From: Zhongshania marina
GTDB taxonomy: Bacteria; Pseudomonadota; Gammaproteobacteria; Pseudomonadales; Spongiibacteraceae
NCBI RefSeq assembly: GCF_002915595.1
Contig: NZ_PQGG01000042.1
Span: forward strand, 1 to 64,000
Length of the DNA: 64,000 nt
Direction: 5' to 3'
Each line of letters starts with the position of its first letter. Position 1 is the first letter of the stretch. The translations under genes were made by a program, and so were the position numbers. Shown here piece by piece: positions 23,039 to 31,658 of the stretch. Below the pieces are notes generated by a model that was not told the DNA's origin, made no database searches, and saw only the letters and a program-made list of their open reading frames with translations.

Positions 23039-24156
23039 TGAAAAGCAGTAGAGAGCTTTACCAGCATTTTTGCGACGGCGTGGTATTTGAGCCGCGTGAA
23101 ATTCAATTGGAATGGGCTGGTATAAGGGTGGCTCTGCGCAGTAATTCTTTAGAAATGCTTGATGAGCTCAGTAAGTATTTTTTGCACTGTATATTACCAA
23201 GTGATGATTTAGTTGCTACTGAAGGGACTATTCGCATTGCCGCTATTGAGCAGGAAGAACCTCTAGTAGAAATGAATTTTCAAGATTGGCGCAGAGAGGG
23301 TGGCAAGACAGGGCGCAAGGATAGCTATGCCGACTTGAGTGATGGCCGACTATTGCGAAAAGTGCGCACGGGTATGGTTTTTCTGCAAAATAGTAAGCTG
23401 CTATTGGCGCTTGGCCCCTGTGTGGCTAATAGCAATCAAGTGGTTAATTTTATTATTTCTCAAGTGATGAACCGCCTTCAGCATTCCAATTACCTAATTT
23501 GTCACGCAGCTGCTGTGCAGGTAAATGGGCTTGGGCTGGCCTTAGCGGGTTTTTCTGGCGGCGGAAAGTCTACCTTGATGTTAAAGCTAATGGAAAATAG
23601 CGATAGTAAATTTATTAGCAATGACCGCCTTTTCCTGCGCTACAGCGACGACGGTGTGCATGCAGTTGGCGTGCCGAAATTGCCTCGTGTTAATCCGGGT
23701 ACCTTGTTAAACAACGCTCGACTTCGAGTCTTGATGGATGAGGGTGATCAGTTATATTTTGATAATCTTCCTTTTTCAGAACTTTGGAATATTGAGAAGA
23801 AATACGATGTGCCAATAGAGACATTGTATGGCATGGGTAGAATTTTGGCCTCGTCGGAATTGAGCGCAGTCATTATTTTGAATTGGCGGCACGACAGTGA
23901 CGAGCCAACGATGATACAGGCAGTGGATATTGCTGCCCGCCGGGAATTACTGGCGGCAGTAAAAAAGGCGCCGGGGCCTTTTTATCAAGACGCCAACGGC
24001 AAATTTTTGCAGGATGACAATGGGGTAGATGAGGAGCCCTATCTCTCCTTGCTTCAACTATCCCAAGTGTGGGAGTTGAGTGGCAAGGTAGACATTGAGT
24101 GCGGCGTAAATTTAATTATGAATCAACTAGCCCTAGAGCCGCTATGCCAAGACTAA
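23035..24156 (+). CDS. HprK-related kinase B (GAK system)
   Basis: 373 residues. A P-loop GFSGGGKST occupies residues 172-180, preceded by 'YLICHAAAVQVNGLGLALA', the layout of the HPr kinase/phosphorylase catalytic domain, and 'FISNDRLFLRY' follows as in its relatives. The HPr-binding loop typical of true HprK is not evident, so the phosphoacceptor is probably another protein or small molecule of this cluster. It overlaps the ATP-grasp gene (ATGATGA) and the phosphatase gene. Confidence 0.85.
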   Translation: MMKSSRELYQHFCDGVVFEPREIQLEWAGIRVALRSNSLEMLDELSKYFLHCILPSDDLVATEGTIRIAAIEQEEPLVEMNFQDWRREGGKTGRKDSYADLSDGRLLRKVRTGMVFLQNSKLLLALGPCVANSNQVVNFIISQVMNRLQHSNYLICHAAAVQVNGLGLALAGFSGGGKSTLMLKLMENSDSKFISNDRLFLRYSDDGVHAVGVPKLPRVNPGTLLNNARLRVLMDEGDQLYFDNLPFSELWNIEKKYDVPIETLYGMGRILASSELSAVIILNWRHDSDEPTMIQAVDIAARRELLAAVKKAPGPFYQDANGKFLQDDNGVDEEPYLSLLQLSQVWELSGKVDIECGVNLIMNQLALEPLCQD

Positions 24157-24842
24157 TTGCTGCGCTTGTTCGTCATGGCGAATATCATCAGCGCGCACAC
24201 ATTCCAAGTGCACTTCAACCTTATCCATTAAACGCCAGGGGTTTTGTCCAAACAGACGAGGCCGCAGCAGCGCTAATTGCTGAGGCTGCAGAAAATCAGT
24301 GGGATATTTGCAATCGCATTGATAGCTCGACCTTGTTGCGGGCATGGCAAACTGCAGAGCGCTATTGCTTGGCTATTCAAGGCCATCTCGACATGCCAGC
24401 GCAACTGGCAAGCTTTGACGCCCTGTGCGAGCGCAGTGTGGGCAGCGCAGCTAATTTGACTTTGGCGGAGATCCAAAAAATTATTAGCGATGACCCGCGC
24501 TTTGCCGATCTACCCGAAGACTGGAAGTCTAATAGTCATTTCTGTCTGCCGTTAACGGGTGCGGAATCCTTGATGATGGCTGGCCAGCGCGTCGCGGAGC
24601 ATATAAGCATGAGTATGCAAGATTGTATTAACGCAGAGCGCGATACTCTAAAGGTATTTGTGGGCCACGGTGCGGCGTTTCGCCATGCCGCGCATATACT
24701 CGGTGTACTGAATTTTGACGATATTGCAAAGTTCAGCATGTACCACGCAAAACCTATTTATATAGAATTAATTGATGACAAGTGGGTGCATATTGGCGGC
24801 GATTGGAAGCTGCGTGATGGGGCGCGCACTATGCTTGATTGA
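24144..24842 (+). CDS. Histidine phosphatase family protein (GAK cluster)
   Basis: 232 residues. The start at 24144 puts the catalytic RHG (R10, H11, G12) right at the N-terminus as in SixA and phosphoglycerate-mutase relatives; a second histidine is in 'VFVGHGAAFRHA'. These enzymes remove phosphate through a phosphohistidine intermediate, and SixA-like members act on phosphoproteins. Its first 13 bases overlap the HprK-related kinase gene, hinting that the two act in opposite directions on one substrate. Confidence 0.82.
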   Translation: MPRLIAALVRHGEYHQRAHIPSALQPYPLNARGFVQTDEAAAALIAEAAENQWDICNRIDSSTLLRAWQTAERYCLAIQGHLDMPAQLASFDALCERSVGSAANLTLAEIQKIISDDPRFADLPEDWKSNSHFCLPLTGAESLMMAGQRVAEHISMSMQDCINAERDTLKVFVGHGAAFRHAAHILGVLNFDDIAKFSMYHAKPIYIELIDDKWVHIGGDWKLRDGARTMLD

Positions 24843-24942
24843 GTGTTTGCCGCTAAATCAAAGAGCAATTAATTCGCCGTATTCATTTAAATGTCATAGA
24901 GCTGAAATATAACTGTAGGCTCATGATGATGGAAAAAACACG

Positions 24943-26268
24943 ATGGCAGTAGGTGTTGCACACAGGCTTCAATTTAACTCTCAGGCTGATAGCGGTTCAG
25001 AGAAGCTAGCTTCTGGCTATGAACCTTGGGAATTGGGTGGTCGAAGTGATTCATTGAAGCTGGCAAAGCGGCGAACGCTATTACGAGAGAGTTTAGAAAA
25101 ATCTGTTGCAGAGCACCCTTGGGCTTGGCCGAAGCGAAGCATTATTTTTGTGTCTGATCCGCATGCAGATACCGAGGCTTTTGAGGAGTCTTTAGTGGTA
25201 TCCGGTGGCGTTAAATTACATCGTCATCGTGGATTTGTGCTAACGGCGGCAGGGCGCAAGGCTAGCTTCGTTATTGGTGGCGACTGCTTGGATAAGGGGC
25301 CAAGTAATTTAGCCTTATTGCGCAGCGTGAAAGCGCTGATGGATTGCGGTGCCGATGTGAAATTATTGGCGGGAAATCACGATGTTCGCTTTCTCATTGG
25401 TTTGCGCGCAATGAGTTTGCCCGCGCATTGTGATACCGAGCATATGTTTGCACGGATGTCGCCGAAGGTGGTTCCGCTTTTACATGAAATATACCAGCAC
25501 TATTTGCAAGGCAGTAAGCGCGCTCTTAGGGGAGTGCCCTCTCGTGAGGAGTGTCAAAAGCGCCTATTACCGGCGGCGGATTGGTTTGAGCGCTTTGAGA
25601 TGTCGGCGCGGAGCCGTATGCGCGACGAGACCTTGCAGCGTGAATTGACGCGAATGCGGAAAAAAATATCGGGGTTTGAATCTGCATTTTCTGACGTGGG
25701 TATGGATTGGCGTGAGGTTTACGCGACCGCAAAGCTATGCCAAAAGCTATTTCTAAAGCGTGGCGGTGAGTTTTTCTGGTTTTTTAATAAAATGCAGCTG
25801 GCCTACCGCAGTGGCTCATTTTTATTTATTCACGCCGGCTTGGACGACCAAGCGATAGAGATAATAAAGCGTGATGGCGTGAAGTCGCTCAATAAGCTGT
25901 ATAAGCAGCAGCTACGGCATAATTTATTCGATTTTTACTATGGCTCCGTCGCGAATACCATGCGGACAAAGTATCGCGATGTTGATATGCCGCTTTCAAA
26001 CGGGGCGGTGGCCGAGCTTTGTCGCCAAGGCATTCATGCGGTTGTTCACGGGCATCGTAATCGCTTGGATGGTCAGCGACTAATGCTGCGACAGGGCCTA
26101 TTACATATAGAGGGCGATATTACTATGGATCGTAATTCCCGCCTTAAAGAAGGCCTGACTGGAATTGGGATTGGAGCCACTATTATCGAGCCGACGGGAA
26201 GAGTGTTGGGTGTTAGCAATGACTATCCTGCCATCAAGGAATTTTCTCCTGCACGTTATTTGCAATAA
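24943..26268 (+). CDS. Calcineurin-like metallophosphoesterase (GAK cluster)
   Basis: 441 residues with the full PPP-type metal site: D72-x-H74 ('SDPHADTEAF'), G-G-D-C-L-D-K-G with D114, G144-N-H-D and the late 'VVHGHRN'. Long insertions between the motifs (residues about 165-290) distinguish it from common protein phosphatases. The active site is complete, so hydrolysis of a phosphoester is expected; the substrate is unknown. It follows the histidine phosphatase after 100 bases and precedes the amphi-Trp gene by 38. Confidence 0.85.
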   Translation: MAVGVAHRLQFNSQADSGSEKLASGYEPWELGGRSDSLKLAKRRTLLRESLEKSVAEHPWAWPKRSIIFVSDPHADTEAFEESLVVSGGVKLHRHRGFVLTAAGRKASFVIGGDCLDKGPSNLALLRSVKALMDCGADVKLLAGNHDVRFLIGLRAMSLPAHCDTEHMFARMSPKVVPLLHEIYQHYLQGSKRALRGVPSREECQKRLLPAADWFERFEMSARSRMRDETLQRELTRMRKKISGFESAFSDVGMDWREVYATAKLCQKLFLKRGGEFFWFFNKMQLAYRSGSFLFIHAGLDDQAIEIIKRDGVKSLNKLYKQQLRHNLFDFYYGSVANTMRTKYRDVDMPLSNGAVAELCRQGIHAVVHGHRNRLDGQRLMLRQGLLHIEGDITMDRNSRLKEGLTGIGIGATIIEPTGRVLGVSNDYPAIKEFSPARYLQ

Positions 26269-26306
26269 CTATCTGCGGCTTGTAAGCGAACAAGGAAAGA
26301 GCTGAA

Positions 26307-26576
26307 ATGCGTCAAACTAAAAGCAGTTTTCGTCACGAGTCTTTACAGGACGGAAAATCTATTCAGGAATTTTTAAAGGCAATAACAAAGGGCCTTGCCA
26401 AGGGCCGACTTCAATTTAGTGATGAAGACGGCGAGCTTATTATGTCGCCCGAAGGCTTGCTAAATATGAAGCTAACCGCGATTCAGGATGAATCACGCCA
26501 CACAATTGATTTGCGGATTAGTTGGCAGGTGGACGATGGCGAGCTTGAGAAAAAAACACTTACTATCTCAAATTGA
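26307..26576 (+). CDS. Amphi-Trp domain protein (GAK cluster)
   Basis: 89 residues: 'FRHESLQDGKSIQEFLKAITKGLAKGRLQF', an amphipathic helix, then beta strands ending 'IDLRISWQVDDGE' with the tryptophan that gives the family its name. Amphi-Trp proteins are tiny partners of the GAK system and of HprK-like kinases in several phyla; a role as carrier or phosphoacceptor has been suggested by the context but is not proven. It closes the operon. Confidence 0.75.
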   Translation: MRQTKSSFRHESLQDGKSIQEFLKAITKGLAKGRLQFSDEDGELIMSPEGLLNMKLTAIQDESRHTIDLRISWQVDDGELEKKTLTISN

Positions 26577-26769
26577 GCAATTTCCCTGGCGCGTCAGCAA
26601 TAGGATGGCCGTAGCTCCTTGGTAGGCGAGTGCAGGCTCGGCTCAGAAAATGGCAATTTTGCGCCAATCGCGGCTGTGATACAGTATCCTCAAGTTATAT
26701 GGTAGGCGGAAATTTCACCTTACGTGGTTTCACGCCAATACTCCTTACAAACCCTTGGCAGGTGTTCCG

Positions 26770-27246
26770 ATGGTCATATTTAAAAGATGTCTACTGCTCT
26801 GTGTATTACTAAGCACAGGTTTTGCTTTTGCTGAGTCAGCACCGGGTGTAACGGCGCTAGAGGTGTTTAAAAGCCCCTCTTGCGGCTGCTGTGGTAAGTG
26901 GGTGACGCATCTTGAGGAAAGCGGTTTTACCGCGACGGTTCAGCATCCGTCAAATTTGAATGAAACCAAGGCAGCATTAGGTATTCCACCCAATTTAAGC
27001 TCATGCCATACCGGCGTCAGTGCCGAAGGTTATTTCTTTGAAGGTCATGTTCCCGCTAGTGTGGTCGCAAAATTTTTGGCCAATCCGCCTGTTGACGCAG
27101 CAGGTTTAGCGGTACCCGGTATGCCCGCCGGTAGTCCCGGTATGGAAATGGGTAGCCAATTCACGCCCTATAATGTGATGCTTGTGAAGAAGGATGGTTC
27201 CAGTGAAATCTTTGCAAGCATGATGTCGTACAGCGATCAGTTCTAG
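26770..27246 (+). CDS. DUF411 secreted metal-binding protein
   Basis: 158 residues from the chosen start (an earlier in-frame start at 26755 would place charged-poor residues before the signal peptide). Signal peptide to about residue 21 (FAFA-ES), then 'VFKSPSCGCCGKWV' with a CxCC cluster, 'LSSCHTGV' and 'GHVPA', the standard DUF411 pattern. Family members are found with copper and silver resistance genes and are thought to bind such ions in the periplasm. Here it is isolated between the GAK cluster and rluA. Confidence 0.8.
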   Translation: MVIFKRCLLLCVLLSTGFAFAESAPGVTALEVFKSPSCGCCGKWVTHLEESGFTATVQHPSNLNETKAALGIPPNLSSCHTGVSAEGYFFEGHVPASVVAKFLANPPVDAAGLAVPGMPAGSPGMEMGSQFTPYNVMLVKKDGSSEIFASMMSYSDQF

Positions 27247-27272
27247 ATATTCCGAGTGCTGATTGCTGGCGC

Positions 27273-27944
27273 CTAAAAGGGGCAGGGGCTAGCTACGTGC
27301 ATTCGCAGCCCCGTTGATGGGTGGTCAAATTCCAGCGAAGCAGCATGTAGAAGTAGTCTCGGTGCAAGTTGTGCCGAATTTCCGCAATGATATAAATCAC
27401 AGCCTAAAATGGGGTGGCCAATCGCTAGGCTATGAATTCTTAGTTGGTGAGTCCGTCCCGTTACTGGTGTGAAGAGCACTCGACTGCGATTTGGATTAGC
27501 TAGTCGCGAAATAATCTTAAAATGACTTTGCGCTGATTTGCCTAGTTTTTCGCATAGCTTCAGTACGGGAAAATTTTCTGGATCTTTAGCGATGGCGGCA
27601 TCGATAATTCCGCTGTCTTCCGCAATATGCCCCAGCAGTTCGCTAATATAGGTTTTTTTAACGCTACGATTTTGAAACTGCTTGTTCAGATTGGCATTGG
27701 CTTTTTTATTAAGTGCTAAAAGCATAATACCCGACGTGCCAAAATCTAAGCGATGGGCAAGGCTAATACTCGGAAACTTCTGGGACATACGAAAATGCAC
27801 AGAGTCTTTATTTAAAGGATTTTTCCCAGAAAGACTCAGCAAGCCACTTGGCTTACTGATTAGCAGAATGTCTTCGTCTTGGTAGAGTATGTCGATCTCA
27901 TCCGCGCAATGTGGCGCGATAAAGTCGTCAATGGGCTTACTCAA
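27273..27944 (-). CDS. rluA: RluA-family rRNA/tRNA pseudouridine synthase
   Basis: 223 residues, the length of E. coli RluA (219), with its sequence features: 'ILYQDEDILLISKPSGLLSLSG', catalytic HRLDFGTSG (D67) and GRTHQLRIH. It lacks the S4 domain of RluC/RluD. RluA modifies 23S rRNA U746 and tRNA U32. It runs convergent with the DUF411 gene, 26 bases apart, and co-directional with the MarR gene. Confidence 0.85.
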   Translation of the reverse strand: MSKPIDDFIAPHCADEIDILYQDEDILLISKPSGLLSLSGKNPLNKDSVHFRMSQKFPSISLAHRLDFGTSGIMLLALNKKANANLNKQFQNRSVKKTYISELLGHIAEDSGIIDAAIAKDPENFPVLKLCEKLGKSAQSHFKIISRLANPNRSRVLFTPVTGRTHQLRIHSLAIGHPILGCDLYHCGNSAQLAPRLLLHAASLEFDHPSTGLRMHVASPCPF

Positions 27945-27967
27945 AGGAATTTACAGGTCTAATACGA

Positions 27968-28495
27968 TTAGCCTCTGATTTTTGAAAATTCGTCATCCAT
28001 ACGCATAAACATATAGATACCCATTTTGTTTTCATCTTCAGAAAAGTTTTCAGTAATGCGCTTAATCACATTGCAGGCACTGGCAATCATTTCTTTACAG
28101 TGTTGTTCACCAGCGGGAGTAAGGGTGATTAATTTTTCGCGCCCGGAGTTAGGGTCTTCTTCCAGCTCTATGTAATTAAGCGGCGATTTCGCCAGTGCGC
28201 GTAGCGCCTTCGATACGCTGCTGCTGGTAATGTCGTACCAGTTAGTCATTAATCTAACCACGTCTTTGCGACTGATAGCGCTTTCACCACTGCGCTGAGT
28301 TTCTGAACGAAGTATCCACATAATAACGGTTTGATGGCGATCAAGCCGCCCGCACTCCATTAACCCGGCCTCTATTTTCATCCCGATTGAAAAATGAATT
28401 GGGTAGAAATAGTCCAAAAACATATTTGGCGCGGTTTCCGCATTGACGGGCACGTCGTCGTGTTTTTTCCAGTTGTTACTCAATTTTTTTCCCAA
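27968..28495 (-). CDS. MarR-type winged-helix regulator
   Basis: 175 residues. The centre has a winged helix ('LDRHQTVIMWILRS', 'SRKDVVRLMTNWYDITSSSVSKALRALAK', 'REKLITLTPAGEQHCKEM'), where TPAG marks the MarR wing; helices at both ends would dimerise. It is divergent from the aldehyde dehydrogenase-P450 operon, with GAAATAGT-type repeats in the shared promoter, and most likely represses that operon until a substrate or intermediate binds. Confidence 0.78.
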   Translation of the reverse strand: MGKKLSNNWKKHDDVPVNAETAPNMFLDYFYPIHFSIGMKIEAGLMECGRLDRHQTVIMWILRSETQRSGESAISRKDVVRLMTNWYDITSSSVSKALRALAKSPLNYIELEEDPNSGREKLITLTPAGEQHCKEMIASACNVIKRITENFSEDENKMGIYMFMRMDDEFSKIRG

Positions 28496-28576
28496 TGTAC
28501 TGATTTATATGTGAATTTAGGGTTGATTGGCGGCAGTGTCAAGATATTTGAATTTCGACATAGTGATAATATAGAA

Positions 28577-28645
28577 ACTATTTCTTGTTGACACTATTTC
28601 TTTTGGCTTGTATTCTTTTTCGAAACAATAACGAGTCGAAATAGT
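28577..28645. promoter_or_regulatory. Repeated ACTATTTC/GAAATAGT sites, probable MarR operators
   Basis: ACTATTTC occurs at 28577-28584 and again 16 bases later at 28593-28600; its inverse GAAATAGT is at 28638-28645, immediately before the dehydrogenase start. All three sit between the regulator and the operon it faces. The arrangement suggests binding sites that overlap the operon promoter. Confidence 0.5.
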
Positions 28646-28647
28646 TT

Positions 28648-30048
28648 ATGTCTGTCAGCAGTAATAACTTAGAGCCCCAGTTCCAGGTCTTGCGCAAGGC
28701 TTATTACCTAGAGCGCTATCCTTCGCTTACGGCTCGCTTGGATCGCTTGCGTCGTGTTAAAGCAATGTTGACTGAGCATGAGTCGGCATGGTGCGAGGCT
28801 TTATCTCAGGATTTCGGCTATCGATCTGCGGATCAAAGTTCATTTGCGGACATTACTACCAGTATTAAGTCGGTTAACCATGCCTTAAAGAATTTGAAAT
28901 TCTGGATGAAGGCAGAGCGTCGCATACCTGACTTGAGTTTGAGAATGAGTGGAGCCAAAACCTATGTGGAAGCCTTCCCCAAGGGCGTGGTAGGTATTGT
29001 TAGTCCTTGGAACTTCCCAATAAATTTGGCTTTATCGCCATTGGTGTCGGTATTGGCTGCTGGAAATCGTGCGTTTATAAAACCCTCAGAGGCCACGCCG
29101 GCGACTTCGGCGTTATTAGAAAAATTGATTTCGCAATATTTCACTGACGATGAAGTGGCCGTTGCCTGTGGTGATGTAGATGTGGCGCAAGCCTTTGTGA
29201 AGCTGCCCTTTGATCACATTATTTATACCGGTGGCGAAACGGTGGCGAAGCATATTATGCGAGATGCCGCAGAAAACCTTGTGCCACTAACACTTGAGCT
29301 GGGGGGTAAGTCGCCGGTCATAGTCAGTAGCTCTGCCGATTTAAAATTAACCGCTAAGCGAATTGCCTTTGGTAAATACTTCAATGCGGGGCAAATCTGT
29401 ATTGCGCCGGATTACCTTTTAATCGCTGAGGATAGGCTAGAGGCATTTTTACTCGACTTGAAATCCGAAGTAGAGCACGCCGATTCATCCCAGGGTTCCG
29501 CCGATTCAGTTTCCATAGTGAATGAACGCCATCGTCAGCGTATCGATTATTTAATAGCGGAAGGTGAGAGCACAAACGCTAGAGTGATGCGATTTTCCGG
29601 CCACAATCAGTCGGCCTACCAATTAACGGTAGTCATAAATCCATCAGCAGACGCCGGAATAAATAGTTCTGAAATATTTGGCCCGGTTCTGCTAATCAAG
29701 ACCATAGGCGATCTTTCTGAGCAAATCGCTTATATCAATCAATCGTCGCATCCCTTGGTTATTTATTACTTCGGCCGCAGTGAAACTGAATTTCGACGTG
29801 TCGCCCGCGAAACCAGTTCAGGTGGTTTGGTTAAAAACGACGTTATTTTTCAATACGCCAATGACGACCTGCCCTTTGGTGGTGTGGGTGGCAGCGGCAT
29901 GGGCAAGTACCGTGGTGAATACGGTTTCAAAGAGTTTTCAAATAATAGAGCGGTATACAAATCAGGAATTGTTGATGTGTCCGGCTTTGTCACGCCGCCA
30001 TATTCAGGTGTGTTCAGAATGGTTAATAAATTAATGAGGAAAATATGA
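28648..30048 (+). CDS. Aldehyde dehydrogenase (coniferyl aldehyde dehydrogenase-like)
   Basis: 466 residues of the NAD(P)-dependent ALDH superfamily with catalytic E217 ('LTLELGGKSPV') and C251 ('FNAGQICIAPDY'), plus 'GIVSPWNFPINL' near residue 113. The C-terminus ('PPYSGVFRMVNKLMRK') is hydrophobic and basic, as in fatty- and coniferyl-aldehyde enzymes. It probably oxidises an aldehyde made after P450 hydroxylation. It is the first gene of the MarR-controlled operon and overlaps the P450 start (ATGA). Confidence 0.85.
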   Translation: MSVSSNNLEPQFQVLRKAYYLERYPSLTARLDRLRRVKAMLTEHESAWCEALSQDFGYRSADQSSFADITTSIKSVNHALKNLKFWMKAERRIPDLSLRMSGAKTYVEAFPKGVVGIVSPWNFPINLALSPLVSVLAAGNRAFIKPSEATPATSALLEKLISQYFTDDEVAVACGDVDVAQAFVKLPFDHIIYTGGETVAKHIMRDAAENLVPLTLELGGKSPVIVSSSADLKLTAKRIAFGKYFNAGQICIAPDYLLIAEDRLEAFLLDLKSEVEHADSSQGSADSVSIVNERHRQRIDYLIAEGESTNARVMRFSGHNQSAYQLTVVINPSADAGINSSEIFGPVLLIKTIGDLSEQIAYINQSSHPLVIYYFGRSETEFRRVARETSSGGLVKNDVIFQYANDDLPFGGVGGSGMGKYRGEYGFKEFSNNRAVYKSGIVDVSGFVTPPYSGVFRMVNKLMRKI

Positions 30049-31310
30049 ATAATAGCGCTATGAGTAGTACCGAGACTGACATCGAACTCCTCATTAAAAA
30101 CATGTTGTCGCCGGAGTGTATTAGTAATCCATATCCAGTTTATAAGCAGCTGCGCAGTCATGCGCCAGTGAATGGCTTGCTGGATTATCCGCCAGGTACC
30201 GTGCCCGGTGTGGATACACCTTATCCAGCGTGGGTAGTGACTCGCTACGAAGACGTTGATTATGTATTGCGTAACCCTGAGATATTTTCATCGGAAGACC
30301 CGATGCAGGCAAACTCCAGCGCGCCAAGCTTGATGCTGGTAAATCATGATCGTCCTCGTCATACGGCGTTAAGAAATTTGGCGAAGATGGCGTTTACTCC
30401 AAAGCGTATCCACGACGATATTGTGGATAGATTGCGCACAGATATTAATAAAATTGTAGACCGTAAGCTCAACGCAGAAATGGATTTTATGGTGGACGTG
30501 GCTGGCGTGATTCCCGCGCTAGTAATGACCTATTTAATGGGTTTGCCACCAGAAGATTATAAGTTGTTGGTACGTTGGGCCAATGCATTTATGGTTTCAT
30601 CTGACTTTACACCGGAAGAACGCCAAGCTTGTAATGTTGAACTCTTCAACTATTTTGTGGCTGCGGTAGGCAAGCGCTACGCGGATATTGAAGCGGGTAA
30701 TAAGGTATCGGATGACCTTATGACAGCATTTATTAATGCGGAGTACGAAGGTGACACTTTATCTAAGGAAGAGGTTGTTTTGTTCTGCATTACCTTGGTG
30801 GTTGCCGGTGCCGAAACAACCACATATTTCTTAGGTAACTTGATGGGGGTCATGCTTGAGGATGCAGAGTGGTTCTCTAAATTAAAGTCTGACCGCAGTT
30901 TGATTCGGCCCTTTATGGAAGAGTGTTTGCGCCGAGATGGGCCGCCGCAACGTCTATTTCGTTTAGTGCTTCAAGATTGTGAAATTTCAGGTCAGGCAAT
31001 TAAAGCTGGAGACTGGATCGCATTTTTTATGGCGGCGGCGAATCATGATGAAAATGTATTCCCTGAACCAGAAAAATTTATTATTGGTCGCAAAAATATT
31101 GCCAAACACATCACCTTCGGCAGAGGAATTCATCATTGTCTAGGCGCGCCGTTGGCCCGTGTAGAGGCCGAAATTATGCTTAATGTCATTCTTGATAAAT
31201 GCGAAGGGGTTAATGGCGAGTTAGCTAATTCAAAGCGTCAATCTGGTGGCCTACTAGCTTATGGCTTTGCCACGCTACCGCTACAACTGATAGCAAAGCG
31301 TGGTAGCTAA
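30045..31310 (+). CDS. Cytochrome P450
   Basis: 421 residues, soluble bacterial type. I-helix motif AGAETT at 254-259, ExxR in 'EECLRR', and the haem loop FGRGIHHCLGAPLAR with cysteine ligand C365. The acid-alcohol pair is E-T instead of the more frequent D-T. It needs two electrons from a ferredoxin, which is encoded by the next gene. Substrate is unknown; the surrounding TonB receptor and SnoaL-like protein suggest a hydrophobic natural compound such as a terpenoid, steroid or aromatic. Confidence 0.93.
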   Translation: MNNSAMSSTETDIELLIKNMLSPECISNPYPVYKQLRSHAPVNGLLDYPPGTVPGVDTPYPAWVVTRYEDVDYVLRNPEIFSSEDPMQANSSAPSLMLVNHDRPRHTALRNLAKMAFTPKRIHDDIVDRLRTDINKIVDRKLNAEMDFMVDVAGVIPALVMTYLMGLPPEDYKLLVRWANAFMVSSDFTPEERQACNVELFNYFVAAVGKRYADIEAGNKVSDDLMTAFINAEYEGDTLSKEEVVLFCITLVVAGAETTTYFLGNLMGVMLEDAEWFSKLKSDRSLIRPFMEECLRRDGPPQRLFRLVLQDCEISGQAIKAGDWIAFFMAAANHDENVFPEPEKFIIGRKNIAKHITFGRGIHHCLGAPLARVEAEIMLNVILDKCEGVNGELANSKRQSGGLLAYGFATLPLQLIAKRGS

Positions 31311-31339
31311 ATTTAATTTACAGATATAAGGCATGTAGC

Positions 31340-31648
31340 GTGGAAGTAATAGTAAGAGATAGAAGCGGTGAGGTAGCCGAGTACGAGGTGCCTGATTTGT
31401 CAGCGCTTTTTACACAGCTCAGCGATGAAATGAAAATTGATGCCTTGTGTGGCGGATGTTGTTCCTGCGCAACTTGTCATGTCTATACCGATGAAGGCGA
31501 CGCAAAGTATTTATCAGATTGCGATGATAGCGAGCGGGATGTTTTAGACGGTTTATTACATGTTCGTAGCGGTAGCCGCCTTCTGTGTCAGTTAAGTCTA
31601 AAAGAAGAATTAAAAACTTTAAAAATCACAATAGCTCAATCCGAATAG
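31340..31648 (+). CDS. Putidaredoxin-like [2Fe-2S] ferredoxin
   Basis: 102 residues, GTG start. The cluster ligands C37, C43, C46 and C83 keep the C-x5-C-x2-C-x36-C spacing of putidaredoxin and adrenodoxin. The motif CGGCCSCATCH differs from putidaredoxin CGGSASCATCH in having two additional cysteines (C40, C41) inside the cluster loop; C61 is also extra. It should pass electrons to the P450 encoded just upstream. No dedicated ferredoxin reductase is next to it. Confidence 0.9.
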   Translation: MEVIVRDRSGEVAEYEVPDLSALFTQLSDEMKIDALCGGCCSCATCHVYTDEGDAKYLSDCDDSERDVLDGLLHVRSGSRLLCQLSLKEELKTLKITIAQSE

Positions 31649-31658
31649 GGGAATAATA

